Notes under the pieces: generated by a model
Seen by the model: the letters and a program-made list of their open reading frames with translations, nothing else
Database searches by the model: none
Told to the model about the DNA's origin: nothing
Made by a program: the position numbers and the translations under genes
Shown: piece by piece, positions 55,893-64,000 of the stretch
Position numbering within the stretch: the first letter of the stretch is position 1
Layout: every line of letters starts with the position of its first letter
Assembly: GCA_030141605.1 (NCBI GenBank)
Contig: JAQGDQ010000703.1
Span: forward strand, 45,748-109,747
Length of the DNA stretch: 64,000 nucleotides
Direction of reading: 5' to 3'
Origin: Tubiluchus corallicola
Taxonomy: Eukaryota; Priapulida; Priapulimorpha; Priapulimorphida; Tubiluchidae

Positions 55893-56910
55893 ATTAGCCT
55901 GTCTTCTAACTACATTTTCTTTACATTCAATGATCTTACTACTTGAAAGTTGATGCGTTCCTGGTCATCACTGATGACTCGGCTATTAGCCTGTCTTCTA
56001 ACTACATTTTCTTTACATTCAATGATTTTACTACTTGAAAGTTGATGCGTTCCTGGTCATCACTGATGACTCGGCTATTAGCCTGTCTTCTAACTACATT
56101 TTCTTTACATTCAATGATCTTACTACTTGAAAGTTGATGGTGTTCCTGGTCATCACTGATGACTCGGCTATTAGCCTGTCTTCTAACTATATTTTGTGTA
56201 CATTCAATGATCTTACTACTTGAAAGTTGATGTGTTCCTGGTCATCATTGATGACTCGGCTACTAGCCTGTTTTCTAACTACATTTTCTTTACATTCAAT
56301 GATCTTACTACTTGAAAGTTGATGTGTTCCTGGTCATCATTGATGACTCGGCTATTAGCCTGTCTTCTAACTACATTTTCTTTACATTCAATGATCTTAC
56401 TACTTGAAAGTTGATGGTGTTCCTGGTCATCACTGATGACTCGGCTATTAGCCTGTCTTCTAACTATATTTTGTGTACATTCAATGATCTTACTACTTGA
56501 AAGTTGATGTGTTCCTGGTCATCATTGATGACTCGGCTATTAGCCTGTCTTCTAACTATATTTTCTTTACATTCAATGATCTTACTACTTGAAAGTTGAT
56601 GTGTTCCTGGTCATCATTGATGACTCGGCTATTAGCCTGTCTTCTAACTATATTTTCTTTACATTCAATGATCTTACTACTTGAAAGTTGATGGTGTTCC
56701 TGGGCATCACTGATGACTCGGCTATTAGCCTGTCTTCTAACTATATTTTGTGTACATTCAATGATCTTACTACTTGAAAGTTGATGGTGTTCCTGGGCAT
56801 CACTGATGACTCGGCTATTAGCCTGTCTTCTAACTACATTTTCTTTACATTCAATGATCTTACTACTTGAAAGCTGATGGTGTTCCTGGTCATCATTCAC
56901 GACTCGGCTG
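55893..56910 (-). repeat. 91-bp minisatellite, right part, ~11 copies
   Basis: Same unit as 54930-55209. On the minus strand many units are open (QEHHQLSSSKIIECKENIVR) and contain AAGTAGTAAGATC, a donor-like site. The right edge (ttttgcag|ccgagtcgtg on the minus strand) looks like a splice acceptor. So the array may overlap an exon of an unknown minus-strand transcript, but this is weak. Confidence 0.9.
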
Positions 56911-57880
56911 CAAAATTAATGTCTTTAAAAAGATCTAATGTTGTTAGCACTAATGACGTTTTCGTATCTGCTGTTCCAAGGATGTGTGAAGAAATTGCTT
57001 TTCGTAAGTTTCGTAGTTCATGACTTCTCATAAGTGCTTCATAATTTTCCAAAGGCGTGTTGTTTAAACTAAGACTAATTCAAGCGTCTGCAGCTTAACT
57101 TGATCTACATGCTTGATTTTTACAGACATACAACCAGTTCTGCCTATGCAAACTGGTTGTAAGTTTGTAAAAATTTGCCACTGATGATGACAGCAGTAGC
57201 TCTGTCGAAAGGTTTGATATGATTTTTTAACTATGTGTATAAAAAGTTTTATTAAATATGTGGTGTTTTAACTGTAAAAGTCCTCTGCGTATTATAATGT
57301 TAGTAAAATGACTACAAGACTATTGCTATTGCAGAATGACTACAGAATTTGGAAAAAATTATAGTGCAGCACGCTGTCTGTTCAAAAGTTGGAAATATAA
57401 ACTCTCATCTAATGTCAGCTCGTCATATTGTACGTATTTCCCTTCAAGTAACTTTAATGCTAATAAATGGAGTGAGTTTTTGGATGCAGCAGTTGCTAAT
57501 CCTGCTACGGAGATATCCCATTTTCTAGAGTTTTTTCTTGGTTTTTGGGCAACTGCAGGGGGGATAGCTGATTTGCGGTCATGCGGTTGCATAATCCGCA
57601 ACAATCTTGCCGGCAGTGAATGAATGCGGATTGCGGATTTTTAATACCTAAATCGCGATTTTGCGAAAAATTGCAGCAAGGAAAAGCCACGTATGTAAGG
57701 TAACTTTTCAATTGTTTTCACAAATGGTTTACCCAATTTCAGTACAATTTTTGTTAAGCATTGCCTTGCTTGTGGCCACATTTAAAGACCTTTCATCACT
57801 ATTTAACATGCCCTCATCACCTCTTTATTTTTTTTGCTGTTTCCCGAATTTTACCTGGAAATTCTTAAACGCAAAGCATT
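56911..57880. other. Intergenic, unassigned; one protein-like open frame
   Basis: The minus frame at 57359-57604 includes KWDISVAGLATAASKNSLHL and LTLDESLYFQLLNRQRAAL. The plus frame at 57336-57623 overlaps it. I recognise neither; a transposon-derived origin is possible. Confidence 0.35.
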
Positions 57881-57883
57881 GCT

Positions 57884-58030
57884 TATAACAATACAATACA
57901 ATACAGTGCAATACAGTACAACACACTCAATGCAATACAACGCAACGCAACGCAATACAATACAATGCAAAACAATAACATAAAATAAAATACAATACAA
58001 AACAATACAACACAACACAATACAATAAGT
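57884..58030. repeat. (caata)n-type microsatellite
   Basis: Runs of acaatacaatac with gc substitutions, ~145 bp. Confidence 0.9.
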
Positions 58031-58509
58031 ATTGTAATCTGTTTGGCACATTACACTCAAGCACGTTCATGCACTCAAGACCCTATTCAACAGATGTTTG
58101 CGCCTTGAAAGGAGCTTGGCTCATTCATTAAGAGCATTTGTAACTTCGCTGATGCAACAACTTCACATCGCTTTAAAACCTTTACTAAACCAGATTGTTT
58201 TCAACCATCTAACTCTGTTTCGAATGAAACTGCTGTACATTTTTGAATTAGTTCACGCCATGAATAGAACAGATATTAGCAAACGTAAGCAGTCTGTCGT
58301 TGATCCAGTGGTAGCAAAGTATTTTTTCATGTCTGTGCAAGTCTCTTAACTTATGGCAGCTAGGTATGCGTGGTAAACAACAAAATGTTTAGGATATCGC
58401 ATGACTGGAGCTGCTGTATCACATACTGTACAAGTGCAAGTACTACCTCACGACATTCGCTAACAGTAAGAATTTTTGTTTGTCTTTCGCCTGGTAGAAG
58501 TTAATGTGC

Positions 58510-58533
58510 TGCTATATATATATATACCTATTA

Positions 58534-58567
<34 letters not shown>

Positions 58568-58570
58568 TAA
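58510..58570. repeat. (TA)n with palindromic ends
   Basis: attagtatatat...atatactaat forms a perfect palindrome around a (ta)n core. It adjoins sequence beginning tctttatttgccattaaaat, which may be an inverted LINE 3' end (compare 63245, ggcaaataaagatta before another (ta)n). Confidence 0.85.
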
Positions 58571-59560
58571 TCTTTATTTGCCATTAAAATACATTGATAA
58601 TCACTGATAAAAACTTTACAGAGACGATCAATCAGTGTTAGTTAATGAAAACTTACACTGCTAAAGGCAAATGCCTCAGTGCAATCTAAACTACTGTGCA
58701 GTAATGGAAAGTAACGACGAATAAAATCAAACATATTTACAAGTATGCACAAAAAAATGAAAAACTATGATTTAATTAACATGGCCGTGGATATATAAAC
58801 TCTGAAGTAGTGTGTATGTTGTCGTACTGGTGTAATGGTATTTCATATCTGGTTAATATTAGTGATTTTAATTTTGTTTTAAATGCTGATAGGGAACTTG
58901 ATTTGTTTAACTTGTAATGGTAGAATTCTAAAGTAGAATTGCTTGTTTGGTTACAGAGTTCGTTCCATAGTGCGTATTTGTCCTAATTTGTTTTAGATTG
59001 TTTGTTCTGGAATTAACGATACGATTTGGGAAAGTTAACGGTAGCTAACGAAGGTTAACTATTGTAACTGGTAGAAGCTAGTGCAACTTACAAGAAGCAA
59101 TTACTGTAGATCGACAGGGCAAAGTCTACAAGCTTTTTGCCCATAGTTATCTCACTTATTAAACCTCTGTTACTAGTTTTATTACACGTTTTACATTTAT
59201 GTTATCTCTCAAAATGTTGTCTCTCAAGTGGAACAGCCGCCTAGTGGCAGTTGCCATGGTATGGTAAGAAAGCAAGGTCAATGGTCGTAGTATTAATTAA
59301 AAACTGAACTGTTTGGAATGAGTCGTTGTGAATTTCAATCGTATTTTTTGCATTATTCACGGAAACTCTTCGATAACGTTTACACTATCTGTGAAATTCC
59401 ATGTGCAGTAAGCTCTATGAAGTATTTAAGTTTGGCAACACTCGTTTCGTGACTCAACACGCATTTTGGCAAGAGACAAATCTTTAAATGGACAATGACC
59501 TGTTTGAATTACAGATTACATTAATTAAAAATTCATTGAAGTACGTGTTTTACGTGGACT
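58571..59560. other. Upstream region of SLC52A, no gene seen
   Basis: 58571-59000 probably contains an inverted LINE 3' end (see the (TA)n entry). No conserved frame. The SLC52A promoter should lie between here and 59900. Confidence 0.35.
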
Positions 59561-59790
59561 TTATTTTGTCATGCTTAGTCTATGCATAGAGTGATTTACT
59601 AGCAGGATCTTGCTTGGAAACAAGAAAAAATGAACTAGGTAAAGTTATAGCTGTTACAACTGTTACTATAACAATAGAGTGGGCTGCGAGACGTTGTCAA
59701 GTGTACACAAATGCGTTGTCTGGTACACTTAATCTTTGACCTTTTCACGATCATCATCAATCGCTGGAACTGTGAAAAGACTTATCGGCT
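59560..59790 (+). mobile_element. Interspersed repeat family B, partial copy
   Basis: tttactagcaggatcttgct, actgttactataacaat, ggtacacttaatctttgacc and cgatcatcatcaatcgctg match 39830-40040. It lies ~130 bp upstream of the SLC52A coding start. Confidence 0.75.
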
Positions 59791-59923
59791 ATTGAGTTCA
59801 CTGTGATGTGAAATTATGATGTTAGTAAACAAAGGTTGTTTACAACGTAACATCACAAAATATTTAGACACAATTAGCGTTACGTAAATAACTCATTTCA
59901 GCTAGAAGACATCTGCACCTGAC

Positions 59924-60157
59924 ATGAAGTGTCCAGATGTGAACATAATCGTTTACATCCTCGTCTGTGTATTCGGTCTTGGATCATGGCTAGCAGTTAA
60001 TGGATTGTTCGTAGAGTTGCCATTGTTGGTGGAAGAATTACCAGAAGGATGGGGGCTTCCATCGTATCTTGCTGTTATTGTTCAGCTTGCAAACTTGGGA
60101 CCAATCCTGGTTACACTTATCACTACGCTATGCCACACTGGACATCGTGCACAACTC
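59924..60157 (+). CDS. SLC52A: SLC52A coding exon 1
   Basis: ATG at 59924, 22 bases after a likely acceptor (catttcag). Two hydrophobic segments, about residues 7-33 and 48-70. Donor GTGAGT at 60158. Confidence 0.92.
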
Positions 60158-62921
60158 GTGAGTCTATTTCATTTGTGTTTTAAACCGACGTTCTAAATTA
60201 TTGTACCTTCTAGAGTTTCAGCAGTACTTAACTCCTTCAGGACTGTAAGTGTTTGCTGTGTGTTAGAACATAAATACAGTAACATCCCAAACTTAACTCC
60301 TTCAGGACTGTAAGTGTTTGCAGTGTGTTAGAACATATATACAGTAACATCCCAAGCTTAACTCCTTCAGGACCGTAAGAGTTTGCTGTGTGTTAGAACA
60401 TAAATACAGTAACATCCCAAACTTAAGTCTTTCAGGACCGTAAGTGTTTGCTGTGTGTTAGAACATAAATACAGTAACATCCCAAACTTAACTCCTTCAG
60501 GACTGTAAGTGTTTGCTGCCCTTTGCATGGGTTCATGAAAAACTATCACTAAGCAACGATTACGTTGTATCTGATTGTAGGTTTCTAATAATTTAAGTAC
60601 GTTTCTACTCCTTACATAATGGATTTCCATGTAAAATTATATATGAAATATAAGCAAAATATATATGCTTACTTCAGACAAATTAAAAACTGATTTTTGA
60701 CGAAAAAATTGAAAAAAAACTTTCAGTAATTGCAGTGTTTGCGGTATAAAAAAGTACAGTATCACTTGTGTGAAATCAGCTAATGTAGAAAATTTCAACC
60801 ATTAAGACACAACACTCTGATAATCTTTGACCTCAAGTCTACTCTATTTTTAAGGAGAAATTCTTGTTAAAAGTTGAGACGACCCTAATTTGTCCTTAGT
60901 TCATCGGTTGTTTTTTTCTGGAATAACAGCAGAACACTGCACAACATGGACTGTGGCAAGAAGACGATCAATAAAATAGTGTGTACGATCACGCAAGTGT
61001 ACACCAGACTAAGCTACTCAATAGGTTAAGTTGGAATGCGTGAAAAGGGCATGTTTTTCTTAATTGTATCCAATTAAATCACTTATAAATGTTTAAACAA
61101 ATAGAACGACTGGATAGCCGAGATTCACCTGAATAGAACAGTGCCAAATTTGTAATCATTTAGTTATGTCTGTGCTCGTACAGTCACAAAAAAGTAAGTC
61201 TTGTAATACCTATTTTGACTACTGCATTGTTTTATTTTGGTATTTCCGAACACAAGCCGTGTAGCAGTCAGTTTCTTTACTATTATTTACCAATTTCACT
61301 TTTGTTACGTCATTGGTATTGTTTTGTGACGTCATTGATTATTGTTTTGCTTATGGCTTGTTTTTGCATGAAGGAAACGAAGCCCATGTCACCTAGAGTG
61401 TTCTCCAGTAACATTGAAACTTGTTATGTTATGTACAGAAAGCCTTCACTATTTCATTCATGTTCCAAAGTCGTTTATTCTAAAAAGAATAATAAAGAGA
61501 ACATTAACAAGTAAGAAAAATAAATAGAATGATAAACAGAAGCTTAATAAATAAGAAGGCAACCTATTGGTCAAAGTACTTTTACAAATTTCACAGATCG
61601 AATTCGTAAACTTAATTAAATTATTTAAATTCATGTAACTTACATCGTTGGCTCTTCGTCAAGATTTAAAAGTTCTCAAGGTACAAATTTGGTAATAGCT
61701 AAAAAGCTGTTATTAACTATAACACAATAACGATAAAAAAACATTGCTGCAAATAAGAACGCAACCAACATTGTTCTCCTCCTGTCCTTTCCTCTCCACA
61801 TTGCTCGTAGAGGGCAGCACCTGCCAATAAATAAGTGTCGTTATGCACATTGCAGTTACAAAACTAATTACTAATGTTTTACGTTTAGCCCTCTCTTTGA
61901 TAACGGCAGTTAAATTTGTTGTCTTGATAAGACACACTAATTTAAGATTCTGCTTAAAACAGCTAAAGCACAAGAAAACCCTCCACTTAACATAAAACTG
62001 AACAAATTCGTTTTGAAATTTTAAACCACTAACTGCATTTTTGCATGCAGGACTTGCGTTGGCAGTAACACTGTATAAAACTTGAAAATTTAAACTCCTG
62101 CGATGACCATTAGGTGCAGCCATTTTAATGATAGGTTGTTTGAAACAAGTTTAGATAACACTGAGTAAACTTTGAAAAAATAATCAGAGCATTCGTAGCA
62201 CACATGTTACTAACCAAGTAAAATTTAAAATTACTGTATCTTGTCAATAAGATTAAAAATACATTTTTTAGTTAGTGAGTGGTGCACCCTGGAGGGTGAG
62301 TCAGCGACATTTTACCAATTGGTGAAAACATCTTAAATAATTAATAATTTTCTTTTCTAGTTACATAAGTCTCTCTAGCAGGTAAGCGAAAATCTAAGTA
62401 ATATAGATTTGCAAGGAAAGTCTTTTGAGATATAATTTAACATTGCCTTTTCTTCCCTTGGTTTACGTTTGGTACATGACGTCATGTAATGGCGACTTCG
62501 GAACAGTATTGCGGGAGATTTAAAATGAAAACAAACAAGAAATTCTTTCAACGCGAGTAAGATATACGCATAAAATTACTATAAAGTAATATAATTTTTA
62601 CGGTGATTTTTCTGAAGCCAACTTCAGGTGCCCCTTTTCTTGTCCTTTAATGATTCCAGAACGAAAAGAGACTTCACTCTGGTTACTAATGAACTTTTTA
62701 AGTTTAATAATTTGTTTATCCATTATTTTTACTTAGATACTGGGAAGCTGTATTTACATAGTAGGAATAATCGCATGTATCTTGCTTGCAATATTCTGGA
62801 CTTACACGACTGTGATCGTAGGTGAGGAACGTAGTACGGCCTTGTTCACACTAGCCTTCTTCCTTGCACTTACAAACACTACAACTAATGTGGTCTTCCT
62901 TCCTTACATGGCTCTGTTCAG
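59924..62921 (+). CDS. SLC52A: SLC52A riboflavin transporter homologue, first two coding exons, partial
   Basis: Join 59924-60157 and 62737-62921; the rest is beyond the window. Exon 1 (78 codons) begins [20 protein letters not shown] and contains [20 protein letters not shown], then [19 protein letters not shown]. This carries the family hallmark W-AVNG--VELP---ELPEGW-LPSY. Exon 2 (61 codons plus 2 nt) reads [18 protein letters not shown], then [20 protein letters not shown] and PYMALF (family LAF-LAL---SNVTFLPF). About four membrane segments are visible. SLC52A proteins import riboflavin across the plasma membrane. The junction CAACTC|GTGAGT ... TTTTTACTTAG is phase 0. A few residues present in human between helices 2 and 3 are missing, so a micro-exon may lie in the 2.6-kb intron. 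An upstream AG at 59900-59901 (catttcag) suggests a 5' UTR exon further left. Confidence 0.92.
60228..60540. repeat. 64-bp tandem array of a MITE P end, 5 copies
   Basis: Each unit starts aactccttcaggac(t/c)gtaagtgtttgc, the terminal repeat of the element at 45119, followed by gtgtgttagaacata and acagtaacatccca. The last copy continues into the element body (60520-61200). It lies in the first SLC52A intron. Confidence 0.93.
60480..61205. mobile_element. MITE family P, second copy, right end missing
   Basis: Matches 45119-45817 from the left terminus through tttgcatgggttcatgaaaa, gtatcacttgtgtgaaatca and gtgtacgatcacgcaagtgt to about tcacaaaaaagtaagtctt. The right terminal repeat is not found. 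Confidence 0.8.
61206..62736. other. SLC52A intron 1, unassigned
   Basis: No conserved frame. The minus frame at 61713-62123 (136 codons) is unrecognised and poor in conserved-looking motifs. A missed micro-exon of SLC52A could lie here. Confidence 0.35.
62737..62921 (+). CDS. SLC52A: SLC52A coding exon 2
   Basis: Acceptor tttttacttag. The frame gives [19 protein letters not shown] and [17 protein letters not shown], two membrane segments. Donor cag|gtttgt, phase 2. The open frame reported in another phase across 62628-62825 is a shadow. Confidence 0.88.
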
Positions 62922-63079
62922 GTTTGTTTATTTTATTTTTTTTATTTTTTAATTATCCGTTTAAGTCAGATTATTAAATCGTTTTGAAAACCCTACATAC
63001 GTAAACGATACTATATATTCATCCACAAATTTTATTTACCCACGTCCATTTTAAATTATATGTATAAATTGTATATAGT

Positions 63080-63257
63080 CTATTATAATTTCCGTGTAAC
63101 ATTATAATGTATATTTTGTTTTAAATTTTTGGCACAGTAGTTTTTAGTTTGCACTGGATGCATTTGCCTTTAACAGTTGTGCGAATTTTATTCTCATGTT
63201 GCGATGTTCTTTTATGCTTTTATAGTTATGAATATCGATTTTTTATGGCAAATAAAG

Positions 63258-63300
<43 letters not shown>
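63080..63300 (+). mobile_element. Probable LINE 3' end with (TA)n tail
   Basis: ttatggcaaataaagatta leads directly into a (ta)n run at 63260-63301, the same junction as seen inverted at 58570. No coding part. Confidence 0.45.
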
Positions 63301-63305
<5 letters not shown>

Positions 63306-63374
63306 ACAGCTAAATGAAATTATAACTTATATATATATATATATATAAGTTATAATTTCATTTAGCTGTTACAT
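63301..63374. repeat. Perfect 74-bp inverted repeat (hairpin)
   Basis: atgtaacagctaaatgaaat, then tataacttatatatat, is mirrored exactly as its reverse complement, with essentially no loop outside the (ta)n centre. In SLC52A intron 2. Confidence 0.95.
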
Positions 63375-63410
63375 CATAAATATCTTAATATTTGCAATAA
63401 ATAAACAAGC

Positions 63411-64000
63411 TTAAAGGAAGATGGGATCATTTTTATATGCTATCCCATTTTCAAGTCTGATAAAAAGTATACATTTTAACACAATTAATACTGCAAAAGC
63501 GTTTCTGATAATTAAATGGTAGATTAAAAACTTAATTAACGACAGGCGAGCCCAACTGTTGATGACATCACAAACTAACATAATTTTTAACAGCAAAAAT
63601 ATTCCATGAGCTTGTTGCACGTGTTTACGAAAGCGAAAATTGAAGTACAGTGCTACTGTAAGATATTCAGTGTGTTGTGGTAAAACTAGGCAAGTTTTAA
63701 GATAAAAATTCAAATCTCAGATTTACCGCTGTATTCACGCATCAGCTGCCGAACGTGCGCAATTTGTCACAAACTAACACATCTGAACTGAGAGGTACAG
63801 CATCTGTTATTTGTGCAATGCATTTCCGAATCGCAGGCGCCAGTGCCCGTCTAACTAGTGAATGGTGAAATGCATGTAACAGCGAAGAACTAGTGGCACG
63901 AGCCTTAAACTGTGTTTGAGTGGTAATAATTTTTTTTGTAAATCATTTTTGAAAAAATAATATGTTTCCTTTCAATATTTTAAAGATTAGATTGTTTTGA
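63411..64000 (+). mobile_element. Interspersed repeat family A, copy 5, running off the window
   Basis: Matches 43795-44400: gcgaaaattgaagtacagtg, acatctgaactgagaggtac, gtgcccgtctaactagtgaa. Intron 2 of SLC52A. Confidence 0.83.

Noticed and set aside
61713-62123. 136-codon minus-strand frame starting [20 protein letters not shown]
   Set aside because: No recognisable family, composition typical of local AT-rich sequence, and located in the SLC52A intron. Cannot be supported as a gene.

Overview
The window is AT-rich nuclear DNA from an animal, most likely an invertebrate. It has split genes with GT-AG introns, metazoan-specific protein families, many short interspersed elements and about two dozen minisatellite arrays. 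I cannot name the species or phylum from the sequence. Nothing prokaryotic (operons, CRISPR, IS elements) is present.

Three conserved genes are recognisable. (1) Positions 1-398, minus strand: the first coding part of a p190RhoGAP (ARHGAP5/35) homologue, which leaves the window to the left. (2) About 51179 down to 6542, minus strand: a complete VCPIP1 (VCIP135) deubiquitinase homologue. I assembled it by hand as 19 coding exons whose splice phases all agree, giving 1209 codons plus stop, close to the length of the human protein. A possible non-coding 5' exon ends at 52803. (3) From 59924, plus strand: the first two coding exons of an SLC52A riboflavin transporter, which leaves the window to the right. 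VCPIP1 and SLC52A are divergent, with about 7-9 kb between them.

The remaining sequence, over 90%, is introns and intergenic DNA. It is filled with tandem arrays (units of about 21-91 bp, up to 75 copies), a (GA)n tract of about 550 bp, a 5S-rRNA-derived SINE in two copies, several MITE families (hAT-like and others) and dead 3' ends of LINE retrotransposons. Nearly all long open frames here are by-products of tandem repeats whose unit is a multiple of three.

The most unusual observation is that five VCPIP1 splice junctions lie inside minisatellites. At the 3' ends of exons 13, 14, 15 and 16 the repeat unit (42, 41, 49 and 54 bp) holds the last bases of the exon plus the functional 5' splice site. 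The transcript therefore carries roughly 75-80 extra same-sense donor sites just downstream of the true ones. At exon 5 a 55-bp unit holds the 3' splice site plus the first ~21 bases of the exon. Exon 5 also ends 8 bases before the (GA/CT)n tract. I know of no named system matching this; its function, if any, is unknown. Splicing must be checked with RNA data.
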